Made by a program: the position numbers and the translations under genes. DNA of 64,000 bases, taken from positions 2,759,147 to 2,823,146 of the forward strand of contig JANAVB010033217.1 of the NCBI GenBank assembly GCA_029216955.1. Direction: 5' to 3'. The stretch is from Iris pallida. Its lineage: Eukaryota; Streptophyta; Magnoliopsida; Asparagales; Iridaceae. Numbering within the stretch: position 1 is the stretch's first letter; each line of letters begins with the position of its first letter. Positions 1 to 9,631 of this stretch are shown piece after piece. The notes beneath the pieces were generated by a model, which made no database searches, was not told where the DNA came from, and was given only the letters and a program-made list of their open reading frames with translations.

Positions 1-457
1 ACTTGATGCTAGAGTATTAAGATAAGACGGAGTGTACCAAATTATAATATTTTTGTCAGAAACGAATAAGATGTATAAGAACGTGATTGGAACACATGTA
101 GTGGTATGACATAGAATTAAATTTTGGATATATATTAGCAAGTTGAAGGAAGTACAAAATATATTACGGGAAATATTATAGGTGTTTAGTAAGAAAAGGT
201 GGGAAGACAAAATTTTTAGAGATTATGACGGCTGCATAATTGTGGATAGTGACTGTGTTTCTAAGGAGGGAAGAAGGTTATTTTGAAGAGAGTGCATGAA
301 TTGATCAAGATATTTTCCATTGTAGATTAGCCATGGGACAACTAACATAGTTTTATTTGAGACAGTTAAGTGTGTAATGCCCTTGCTTGTTGAGACTTGA
401 CTAAACACTATCACTATTCTTAAATTTTGAGGACAAAATTTTCTAAGGAGGGAAGCT
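1..457 (+). mobile_element. 3' internal end of a chromovirus-like LTR retrotransposon, with polypurine tract
   Basis: This AT-rich stretch has no long reading frame. It ends with a GAGGACAAAATTTTC segment and an AAGGAGGGAAG polypurine tract (about 445-455), directly followed by TGTAAAACC, which looks like an LTR start. The same layout (GAGGACGAAATTTTT, purine tract, TGT) precedes the 3' LTRs of the two large elements at 23609 and 59779, so this is probably a related Tekay/Del-type element seen from its 3' end. The lineage is inferred from the tract only. Confidence 0.55.
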
Positions 458-2180
458 TGTAAAACCTGAACCTATTTTAATAAAAAAATAACCACCCAAT
501 TTACTTACAGAACCCCTTGACTATTTCCCATCCCCCTTTTACTCTCTCCCACGTTCACTACTCCACCCCCAATTTACTCCCTAACACCAGCATCCTCTCT
601 TCCCTACTCTACAAACTCTCTCTCTTTCTCCAAACCACCACCACCATCACACCATTTTCTCCTTCAAAGAGAACCACCAGCACCTCCATCATTCTCTTCT
701 CAGAGAAGGAACCCCTCCCATCACCCCTTCCGACCAACCCCTCTCGTCGGCGCCGGACAACCTCTACACTGCCAACGCCTGACGTGCCCCGATCTCCGGC
801 CAACTTCGCACGCGACCGTCGATAGCCCCGCCAGCCATCCGCGCACAGCAGTGCACATTTCGCGCACCGGTCAGCGCGCGCATATGCAGTCATCGTCGCC
901 AACCTGCCACGTCGGTCTCCGCCAGTTCCTACCGACCGCCAGCACCCCACCGGCCAGCGTCACCGGATAGCTTAATAAGATTATGGATTAATTTACCCAT
1001 TAATATGATTATGCCATAATTTTATAAGTATTAGTAATTTATGAATTATTGGTTAATGGTTGCTAGTCATTAATTATGAATATCTTAAGAAAAACGATAC
1101 TCATAATATACGATTAGTTTCAAAAAATAGTTTATATCAACTTATTCCTAATATAGGAATTATAACTTTTAGGCTTAACTCTTAGTTTTAGGGAAAAATA
1201 TTAGTATTTTTTACAAGAAATGGTTTTATTACAAAAAATGATTTTTGATAGTAAAAGTTGGTTATTTTCCATAAACTCTTTAACTAGTTAATTAAAGGAT
1301 TTTCTTACTAACTATTAATATAAATATTTTCGTAATAAAAATTGTTAAGTTTTTTTAATTAGACAATATTTTAATAAAAGTTTAAATACGTTTCTAAAAC
1401 CTTAAGTTTTATTAAATAAAGGATTTCCGTAAAATTTACTATTAAAATGGTTTCTTACAAATTGGATATATTTATCAAATATTTTGTTAGTTTATGTAAA
1501 AAAAAATATTAGTACGAAAAATCGTTTATTATCTTCTAAAAACTAAGTTAATACTTTCGTATTTATTTATTTAAAAAATAACTGTTTTATTAGGAAAATC
1601 ATTTTTAAAAAGTAAATAATTATAGTTATTTCTCTAAAAATGTTTGATAATTCAACGATGTTATTATAAAAATTAGCATAATTAGTTAAACCTTCTGATT
1701 GGTTTCTAAGGTAGAGTATTGAGTCAATGTATGTCTTAAGTCCCAGACTTTAGCTCGAACACCTTCATGTCGTCACCCTCAGTACCAAAAAATCTAAGAC
1801 AAGTTCATACTTACCCAAACTTGTGTTTTAGTTAATAATTAATTTCATTGCGTAGTACAACTACTGAATCGACACTTGACTCACGGGATCCCTCTTGGAT
1901 CATACTGACTGCCTGACTGAATCATCATACTGACTGCCTGACTGAATTATTAACTCGGGTTTGGGGAGTAGCGTTAACACCTGTGGTCAAAGCTCCTTAC
2001 TGAATCACTGTGAATAGCGAAAGCCCAACCTACTTGGGCCGAAGCCGGACCGTGTTCACTAGAACACTTACTGCCTCCATCCCAAGCCGGCAATAGGCTG
2101 TTACGCGTTCAAAATACTACTGTTAGCTAGATTACATCATTCTGCGCTCAAAATACTACTTTTAGCTAGTACAAGACTGG
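458..2180 (+). mobile_element. Probable long LTR (right border uncertain)
   Basis: It begins TGTAAAACCTG right after the polypurine tract. A pyrimidine- and proline-codon-rich block follows at 517-960, as in the LTRs of the nested large elements, then about 900 bp of very AT-rich DNA. Two short direct repeats are visible: ATACTGACTGCCTGACTGAA twice near 1900-1945, and a 26-bp unit starting GCG(T/C)TCAAAATACTACT at 2105 and 2144. I could not fix the 3' border; TAGTACA near 2167-2173 is one candidate. The short open frames on both strands look like chance products of the pyrimidine-rich block. Confidence 0.45.
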
Positions 2181-2188
2181 CATATGTC

Positions 2189-2371
2189 ATGGATTCATAC
2201 AATGCTCGATTGCTAGCATTGAAGCAGATATGTCCTTTTGGTTCGTCGGCATCGACACCGACTCCATTGATTACATTGCCTCCTCCATCAGCATCAGTAA
2301 TGCTTTCACAGGAGCGGTATGAGTTCCTTCTATCCCAGATGTGTGGCAGTGCTCCTCCGTATGGTCTTTGA
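2189..2371 (+). other. Small unassigned ORF (60 aa)
   Basis: An ATG-initiated frame of 60 codons, Thr/Pro/Ser-rich in the middle and ending LSQERYEFLLSQM plus a short tail. The end loosely recalls the segment after the zinc knuckle in copia-type Gag proteins, but it is too short to assign. It lies between a probable LTR and AT-rich DNA and may be a remnant of an older element. It could equally be chance. Confidence 0.2.
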
Positions 2372-2784
2372 TCGGATAGAATTTTTTTATTTTTTGGTGT
2401 TGGCCCATTTTTAAGTCTTGATTTATTATTTCAAAATTTTATTAACATTATTTGATGCCATGAGTCATTTGTAGCTTTTTTGATTGTATGTGAGATTACA
2501 TTATTATTTATATTAACTGTATATATTTTTACCGGTATTGGGTGTTCCACCAAAAGGGTTGCTCTGGGTCTACTTCTATATAAACTGTGATTTTATAACT
2601 GTAGGCAGATTAAAAATAAACTGTGATGGTAAAAATTGCTTTCTGTTTAGCAACGTTCTGTGACGTCCAACGACGTGACGTTACGCTAACCATGTATCGG
2701 AATGTCGTTATCCAGTATCATCGACGTCGCAAACTGTCGCAAAAAGGTACTATTTTTCTGAACATAAATTAAAGAAAGCTAGTA
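2372..2784. other. AT-rich intergenic DNA, nothing recognised
   Basis: AT-rich sequence with a short ACGT-rich patch (about 2645-2725, several GACGT copies). It ends at the GTA (2782-2784) that would be the left target duplication of the CACTA element starting at 2785. Confidence 0.5.
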
Positions 2785-3840
2785 CACTACAAAAATTCAT
2801 CGATTTAGCGACGGCTATATCCGTCAAAAATCCGTCGGTAAATGTAATTACTGACGGATGGTCGACGGATATTGGTTAAAAAAGGTCGTCGGGAAAAGCT
2901 TCGTCGCTAACTGTAATCCGTCGGCAAGTAGTCGCCCAGCGACTAATTAGCGACGGACTGCCGTCAACCATATTTGTGCAGTTTGTGACGACTCACCGAC
3001 GGATTACTGTCAAATCATGTATCAAAAGAAGTAATGACGTATCACTTATCGACGGACATATCCATCTCTATTTGGTCGGTAAATGCATATCAGGGAGTTT
3101 CTGATACGCAAATTTCGTTGCCAATCAGTCGCGAATGGTCGCTAAGTTTCGACGGATTCACGACAGAATACCGACGGCATACCCGTTGACCCGGTTCTGT
3201 TAATTATTCATATTTCCAGAACATTGGCGACGGATAATCTGTCGTTATTCCGTCGTTAGTCGTCGCTAGACCGTCGCCACTCGGTCGGTTTTATAGCGAC
3301 GGATTATCTGTCGCCAATATCCGACGAAACATTGTGTGTTTTACCGACTACTAGCGATGGCGTACCGACTAATTATCCGTCAACCCTGTCCTGTAAATGT
3401 TTCATAATTCCAGAACCTTGGCGACGGATAACCCGTCGGCTTTTAATCGCGCATCCGTCGCTAACTGGGAATCCCCCAGTTAGCGACGGATATTCCATCG
3501 GTAATAGGTCGCCAGTCCGTCGGTAGCTAGGAAGTTTTTGAAAAAAATAGCATAAAATTGGGCATTCCCAATATACACAATTCCAATATACAAAACACAC
3601 AAATAATCCCAAGCATTTCCAATATACACAATTCCAATATACACAATTCCAATATACAAAACACAAGAAATTCCAACACACAAATATCCCAAGCATTCAA
3701 ATTGTTCATACAAAACACATAAATATAAACACAAATATTCAATATTCAATAAGAAAAATCGACTTCGGCCTCAGCAAAGACCGCAAGTCAGACGATAAAT
3801 CCTCACAGCCAGGGATCATAGTTGCGTTGAGGCATGTACC
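2785..3840 (+). mobile_element. CACTA transposon G, left end (truncated)
   Basis: The sequence starts CACTACAAAAATT, the usual CACTA (En/Spm) terminus, preceded by a possible 3-bp target duplication GTA. From about 2805 to 3530 it is packed with GCGACGGA/TCCGTCGC-type subterminal repeats in both orientations, the class of site bound by TNPA-like proteins. After 3540 comes an AT-rich stretch with many AATATACACAATTCC copies, comparable to 33600-33860 of the complete element H. The element is cut at 3841 by the border of an inverted Tat LTR. No matching right terminus is in the window, so it probably lies beyond the nested insertions or is lost. Confidence 0.8.
2805..3530. repeat. GCGACGGA subterminal repeat array of CACTA element G
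   Basis: Dozens of degenerate copies of TTAGCGACGGA and its complement, with variants such as TCCGTCGGTAA. The same consensus fills both ends of element H, so G and H belong to one CACTA family and could be recognised by the same transposition proteins. Confidence 0.8.
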
Positions 3841-5060
3841 TGTTTGCCATTAAAATCTTTTGATTGTATATTTCAATTACAAACAGAACAGTGTTATAAT
3901 GTAGGACTTAGATGTAGTCCTAGGAGTACACTTTTGTTTATCTGGATCCCTGTGTCGATGGAGCGAGTGGTAATGCATTGACTCCGTTGATGATCTGACG
4001 ACGGTTCTCGGTTCTCTGAAGGTCTGAGTTGCTCTGGTGCTGGAGCTTACGGAGAAGAAGAAGACGTTGAGTGTCTGTATCTGCCTCTCTCACTGTGTAT
4101 GTAGGTCTCTGTCTGTAGGTGTGTGTCTCACTGTGTACGTGGTTGAAGGTGCGGGTTGCGCATGGATGATGCTCCATTAATTGTGGGTTGAATCCTTTAT
4201 GCTGTATTTGTGGGCTTGCACGTAGCAGTGGGGAGGATCTTTCGGTTGCTGAGATCTTGGATGGTTAGCACCCCTTCATAGGCTGAACTGAGTCAAAGGA
4301 TGCGTGGCGTACGTCCATGGCTCAAAGATCTCGGATTTGGTGGAGAGTGATCTGACAAGTTGCGCCTGGGATCTGGCACATGAGGAGACTTAACTCGTAA
4401 TCTTTAGGAATCACGAATCAGTCTGAGCGCATGGCTTTTGAGACGCACGCGGGGCTTCAGTAGCATGGCCGGGGAGGCACATACTGCGACTTGACTTCTG
4501 TCTTTAGGGATCAGAAGTGAGTCTGGGACGTATGGCTTTTGAGGTGCATGCGAATCTTCTGGCGTATGGCTGCGGAGGCACATGCGAGTGGCTGGCCGAC
4601 CACGTGGTTTGTAACCGCCAGAGGAGAGTAATGATGACTCTGACGTCAGCGGTCCTTCGTTTTCTGTAAAAGCGGTTGCTGCTCTGTCATCGAGTCATAG
4701 CTACTGTTGTGTCAAACTTCAGCATTTAATGTTCTTGGCGGGTGATGGACCTTTGAGTGGGCGCATTGATCTGCGTTCCACTGGACGCATTGGTCCATGT
4801 TGATTAGGACGTATGGATCTGTGCTTAGTTGGGCGCATCCATACAGGGCACTTGGTGTTGATGGCGCATACTCATTGGTCTGTATATTAAGTTCTTTGGG
4901 TCATTTAATGACTCTCTGACTTAGCTGAATTCAAAGAGGCAAATTCATCATCATAAATACAAGTTCATTGCACTAATGGGTTTGATTTTCCCTGGCCTAT
5001 AAATAGCAACAGTTTAAGAGAGTTTTGTTGTCTCTCCCTTAACTTCTCGGCGAAGATGGA
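3841..5060 (-). repeat. Inverted LTR copy of relic D
   Basis: Homologous in reverse orientation to 7300-8630. A TATAAATAG on the + strand (4999-5007) matches a TATA box on the minus strand of A's LTR (7358-7368). The sense-strand TATA of this LTR, which would lie near 4205, has decayed. GCGCATG/GCGTATGG motifs are scattered through it. Confidence 0.6.
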
Positions 5061-5419
5061 TTCGACTGATCCTCCTCCTTGGCAAGACGTTGTACTGTGG
5101 GTGATGGTTCTCCTTGTTCGAAGAAGCTTTACGGTGAACTCCTTCAGAATACTGAGATTCGTCGAGTTGGAATGGATATAGCAGTTTATGTTCGAGCCAC
5201 TTGCTGGTAGTATTATTCTATAAGACAACATTGAGTGCCATGTTGAATGCATGGTTTAGATTTGATATGCCTAAGCCTCATTATGATGGAAGAGCCCCAG
5301 GCTGGCAGATGCGCTTGTGCGTTGACGAGAAAGTGATTCACTCTGACGGGGCGGAGTGATGCGCTGGGAGAGTAATACGCCAGGCAGAGATGACGCGGCT
5401 AGCTGAGACGACATGGCTA

Positions 5420-6275
5420 GCTGAGACATCTGAGTGATGAGCCTAGTTGAGAGTAGGCTGTTACAAAGTCTTCAATTGGCATCATATTTCTGAGACGATG
5501 TCGGACAGGCACAACATGTTGCAACTGTTGGAACACAGACTGCCTTGGTGGTGGAGCCACTGTCTTGCGAAAGCAGCAGTTGATTTCGACAATAGCACAA
5601 GTATGTCCCGTGAGGGGCGAGTTGTACATGATGGCCGTCTTCCCGATCTACGTCTGTGAGTGATCACATTACGTAAATCATGTCAGGAGATGTTGACACT
5701 CGTACCCTCTTCAGGCGTATGGCAAAGCCAAGCGTCAGGGTGAGTGTATGAGTGACACTCGTACCCTAATCAGGCGCATGGTAAAGCCAAGCGTCAGGGT
5801 GAGTGTATGAGTGATGCGCCACCTTTACACCCCCATCAGTCGCATGGCAAGTCCATGCGTCAGGGTGATCAAGTGAATGTTGTGCCCCTTGATCCAGCGC
5901 ATAAGGCACGCCCAGATCAATAGTGGGGGAACCACATTTATAGTGACTTGAACCAGCCTCAGACGCACAACCAATGTAGGCACGGAGGTTCAAGACCACA
6001 GAGTTTGCCTTGCACGACTTGTTTGCGAACGCAGCAGATGCATCCAAGTAAGACAAGGACTTTGAGGGTCGATTCATTTCTGGCGCAGAAGCACCTGAGT
6101 CAACTTTGTACAGCTTACCATTAGCAGCGCGCATGATTGTGAGCGCATGCTTTTGGTTTGCCGTTGGCATAGCACGTTTATGGCGCATGGCCCGTACCGC
6201 CTTGGAGTTCTTCGTACTAGCCCGCGAAGGCGTATAGTACTCAGAATCTAACTTTTCTCGCCTTGACAGCGAGTG
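5420..6275 (-). pseudogene. Decayed copy of the Tat 5' ORF, as in A
   Basis: The minus-strand translation from about 6188 aligns with residues of the 8627-9520 ORF of element A (shared KRAM..NQKHALTIMRA, GKLYKVDSG and MNRPSKSLS), and 5420-5630 aligns with A's sequence around 9600-9770. Several frame breaks are present. Function is unknown, as for the A copy. The homology stops abruptly at about 6275, after CTCACTCGCTGTC, where unrelated sequence leads to the LTR-like start at 6493. Confidence 0.6.
5695..5860. repeat. 59-bp tandem repeat, about 2.7 copies
   Basis: Units start GACACTCGTACCCT at 5695 and 5754, each holding a GGCG(T/C)ATGG motif and ending GAGTGTATGAGT. A third, diverged copy follows to about 5860. 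Confidence 0.65.
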
Positions 6276-7357
6276 AGGAACTTGCAGCCAACCCAGAAGA
6301 AGAGAAGAACTACTGCAACTTTTTATTGCTCGAACGGGCTCCCTGGATAACGGGCTCCCTTTTCTTTATTTATTTTGGTACCCTTTTTAAAGGAGGCAAG
6401 AGGGATCTATATATAGAGTGGAATGAGACCTCTCTTCTTCTCCTTTTCGATGTGGGATTAAAAGTAATATCCTTCCTTTTTCATGCTTCTACAAGACCCC
6501 TGTAGAAGCATGGAATTTCAGGACCAGAAATCCTATGCGCCTAACATCACATGCGGCAGGAAGCTCAGACGAAGTACTTGGCACAGCAAAGCATAGACAT
6601 TAAAAGAAGATTTTTTTATAAAAGTCTGTTACATGTCTTAAAAAGAGCTGTACAAAGGAGAATTTCTACAAAGAAAAGACCCTAAGTCTACAGCCAGGCG
6701 CAGCAACCACCATGCGCCCTCTAACAGGCGCATCCTGCCATGCGCTCTCAGCCAGGCGTATCCCTTCAGCAGCTCAGTTGTATGCATCCTCAGTTATGTG
6801 CATCCCTTCAGCAGCTCAGTTATGTGCCACCCTTCAGCGTTCCAGTCAGGCGCATCATGAAGTGTCAGCATATGCGTCGTCAAATGCTTCGACTAATGAA
6901 GCATTTATTGAGCAGAACGAGGGTGGCAATCAACCCTCTAGCTGGAGGAAGAGCTCCCCAAACCAAGGAAGAGAAGAGCACCGCAATCAACCTGCGGCTA
7001 AAGGAGCAGCTTTCAACCCAACCAGAATGGGCAACACCCACTCTAGCAGGAGGAGGAGCTCTCCCAAAGCCCAAGGAAGATAATCGGGGCACCGCAATTC
7101 TGATCTGCGGCTCTTCCAGCATAACGGAGACGAGACTCGAGCATCCTGATCTTTGGATACAACAGGCACCTTCCGCCTGTCTCAGAAGCCCTCGACTCCA
7201 ACTTTTGGATGTAACAGTCACCTTCGAGTGCATCAATAAAAACAACGCGTCGCATCTTCACCCTCGGGAGCATCTCATCAACAGAATGTGCTCGAGTAGT
7301 AAACAAGTTCATTTCGGGAGGACGTGAGAGAACGAGAAGCAAACCCTCTCCATACCA

Positions 7358-7368
7358 CTATTTATAGG
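7358..7368 (-). promoter_or_regulatory. TATA box on the antisense strand of LTR A
   Basis: Reads CCTATAAATAG on the minus strand. The equivalent site is kept in inverted relic D (4999-5007), which suggests the antisense promoter is an ancestral part of this LTR and not chance. Confidence 0.45.
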
Positions 7369-8318
7369 CCGGGCAAATCAAACCCATGCGCCAAGTAGCT
7401 GGCTCTCCGAATCCCGTGCAATGAATTTGCATTAATGGTGATGAACCTGACGCTTCAAATTCAGCCAAGTCAAGACAGCTATTTAAAGCACTCGAAGAAC
7501 GTAACAGTCGGGCCCATAAAGATGTGTCATGCAAAACGGATGCGTCGGCCAGACCGCGCATTATACTGACGCCCCCATCAGCCTTATAAGGATGCGCCCC
7601 CATGCGTCCCCATGCGCCTAATGGAACGCCGATCGATGAGCCCACTCAACAACCCATCACCTGTCAAAGAACATTAAATGCTGAAGTCTGACAGAGTTGG
7701 CAGCACGTCCCCCGAGGACTGAACAGTTGACAGCTTTTTCAGAAAACGAAGCGTCGCCGACGTCAGCATCATCATTACTCCCCTCTGGCGGTTACAAGCC
7801 ACGTGGCCGCCTAACCATTTTTTATGCTCCTCCGCAGCCATGCGCCTAAATCTCTGCATGCGCCTCAAAAGCCGTATGCCTCAGAATTTTTCTCTGATCC
7901 CTAAAGACAGAAGTAAAGTCACTACTGAAGCCCCGCATGCGCCTCAAAAGCCATGCACCCCGACTGGTTCGTGACTCCTAAAGGTTACGAGCCAAAGCCT
8001 CCTCATGCGTCCAATCTCAGGCGTATCCTATCAGATCACTCCCAACAAAATTTGAGATCTTCGAGCCATGGACCTACGACACGCGTCCTTTGACTTGATT
8101 CAGCCTATGAAGGGGTGCTAATCACCCAAGATCTCAGCAACTGAAAGATCTTCTCCATTGCAACGTGTCAGATCTGTCGCAGCCCACGACAGCAGCAAAA
8201 AGGGTTCAACTCCTCAATCAGAGCGTATCGCCCATGCACCTCCATCAGCAACCACCACGTGGCGTCCCCGCGTACAGGCGTATCCTACATGTGCGCATGA
8301 GCAGCCAGCCTACAAAGC

Positions 8319-8327
8319 TATAAATAG
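8319..8327 (+). promoter_or_regulatory. TATA box of LTR A (genomic RNA)
   Basis: TATAAATAG about 310 bp before the LTR end, in the position expected for the U3/R border. It is the best candidate start for the full-length element RNA. Confidence 0.55.
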
Positions 8328-8626
8328 AGGGATCATCTCCTTCTGACAGAGACACATCGTACAACCACCAACAACATATAGAGAGAGACAGATACAGACA
8401 CTCAACGTCTTCTTCCTCTCCGCAAGCTCCTGCACCTAAAGCAATCCAGATCTTCAAAGAACCGAGAACCGTCGTCAGATCGTCAACAGAGTCAACGCAT
8501 TACCACTCGCTCTATCGGCACAAAGGAAACAGATAAACAAAAGTGTACTCCTTGGACTACGTCTAAGTCCTACATTGTAACACTGTTCTGTTTGTATTGA
8601 AATTACATCAAAAGATTTTAATGGCA

Positions 8627-9520
8627 AACAAGCTGGCGAATCTGCTGGGGACCTCTTTCTCCTCCACCGAGAAAGCTGTGTCGCAATCCGACGACGTGAA
8701 AGTGGGCTCCACCCACAAGACGCTGGTCGTACGCCTCAATCAACAGGCGTATGAGGAGTTCATCTTTGAAGGCAGTACGAGTCCTTCGAAATGGATGCCG
8801 AAGCCGAAAAAGACTCGCCAAATCTGGGTGTGCAAGGTCGACGCCTATGGCACCACCCCCAAAGGAGAAGCGCCAATGCAGCCTTCCCTTCCTGCTGACG
8901 TCCTTAGCAACCAAGATGCGTCCACCGGTGTAGCGCATCTCTCGAGAAAACGTACGGCTGACCACATTCCACAGCCATCTCCCTCTCAGACGAGGAAGAT
9001 GCGTCGATGGAGCAGGGGCACAGCTAATGCCCCGCACATCACCTCTGATGTGCCACAGAAGGCCTCTGTCTTTGACAGACTCACTCGCTGTAGTGGCGAG
9101 GAGAATTTGGACTCTGAGTACTATGTGCCCCAGTGGGATAGTACGAAGAAGTCCAAGGCAGCACGGGCCATACGCCTCAAACGTGCTATGTCGGCAGTAA
9201 ACCAGAAGCATGCTCTCACAATTATGCGCGCTACTGATGGTAAGCTGTACAAGGTCGACTCGGGTACTTCTGCGTCGAAAATGAATCGACCTTCAAAGTC
9301 CTTGTCTCACTTGGGCGCATCTGTTGCGTTCGCAATCGAGTCGAGCAAGGCAAACCCTTTGGTCTTGAACTCCCGCGTCTCCTCTGATTGTGCGTTTGAG
9401 GTTCGTTCAAGTCACTGTAAATGTTGTTCCCCCACTACTGATCTGAGCACCTGTTTGGTGTTGGATCAGGGGGGCAGCATTCACTTGACCACCCCGGCAC
9501 TTGGCCTTGCATGCACCTGA
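8627..9520 (+). CDS. Unidentified 5' ORF of Tat element A (upstream of gag)
   Basis: An open frame of about 300 residues that starts across the LTR end and PBS (MANKLANLLGTSF...). It is rich in Lys/Arg and Ser and contains a basic patch (SRKRTADH, QTRKMRRW) and an ASVFDRL motif seen in plant gypsy polyproteins. I do not recognise a catalytic domain. The downstream third is found again, inverted, in relic D, and the first residues have a counterpart next to the PBS at 44672 (ANMMATLLGTNF), so this leader is a stable part of the family. Some Tat-lineage (Ogre) elements carry an extra ORF before gag; this may be its equivalent. It ends at a stop about 110 bp before the next frame. Confidence 0.45.
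   Translation, partial: NKLANLLGTSFSSTEKAVSQSDDVKVGSTHKTLVVRLNQQAYEEFIFEGSTSPSKWMPKPKKTRQIWVCKVDAYGTTPKGEAPMQPSLPADVLSNQDASTGVAHLSRKRTADHIPQPSPSQTRKMRRWSRGTANAPHITSDVPQKASVFDRLTRCSGEENLDSEYYVPQWDSTKKSKAARAIRLKRAMSAVNQKHALTIMRATDGKLYKVDSGTSASKMNRPSKSLSHLGASVAFAIESSKANPLVLNSRVSSDCAFEVRSSHCKCCSPTTDLSTCLVLDQGGSIHLTTPALGLACT
8634..8651 (+). other. Primer binding site of element A
   Basis: TGGCGAATCTGCTGGGGA, 3 nt after the LTR end. The second Tat LTR (44672-46500) has TGGCGACTCTGCTGGGGA at the same place. This TGGCGACTC-type site fits a tRNA ending GAGTCG-CCA, the tRNA-Arg type reported for Tat/Ogre elements; the tRNA assignment is from memory. Confidence 0.7.
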
Positions 9521-9631
9521 TGGGGGTACAAAGGTGGCACTCTCCTCCAACGATCTGTGTAACGTGTTCACTCACAAACACCGATCAGGAGAGTCGACTG
9601 ACAAGCACAATGCGCTCTTCACAGGGCACAC

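Larger units (their letters stand above)
3841..6493 (-). mobile_element. Inverted, rearranged Tat-family relic D
   Basis: Read on the minus strand this begins TGTAGAAGCATGA at 6493, the LTR start of the Tat elements here, and ends TGGCAAACA at 3841, their LTR end. The part 3841 to about 5060 is an inverted, diverged copy of element A's LTR (about 7300-8630); both share the TATA neighbourhood and the run before TGGCAAACA. The part about 5420-6275 is an inverted copy of A's internal region 9080-9770. LTR and internal sequence are thus fused out of normal order. The flanks do not show a clean 5-bp duplication (GTACC left, AGACC right). I read it as a deleted or recombined element. Confidence 0.6.
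6501..8630 (+). mobile_element. 5' LTR of Tat element A
   Basis: It starts TGTAGAAGCATGG, identical to the minus-strand start of the LTR at 32579, and ends ATGGCAAACA at 8630, shared with the other Tat LTRs here. It is followed after 3 nt by a primer binding site, and its length is 2130 bp. A + strand TATAAATAG lies at 8319-8327 and a minus-strand TATA box at 7358-7368, so it may drive transcription both ways. It is rich in GGCGCATG/CATGCGCC motifs in mixed orientation. Only 7 bp (AGACCCC) separate it from the inverted terminus of relic D at 6493. A 5-bp duplication cannot be tested because A's 3' end is outside the window. Confidence 0.7.
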
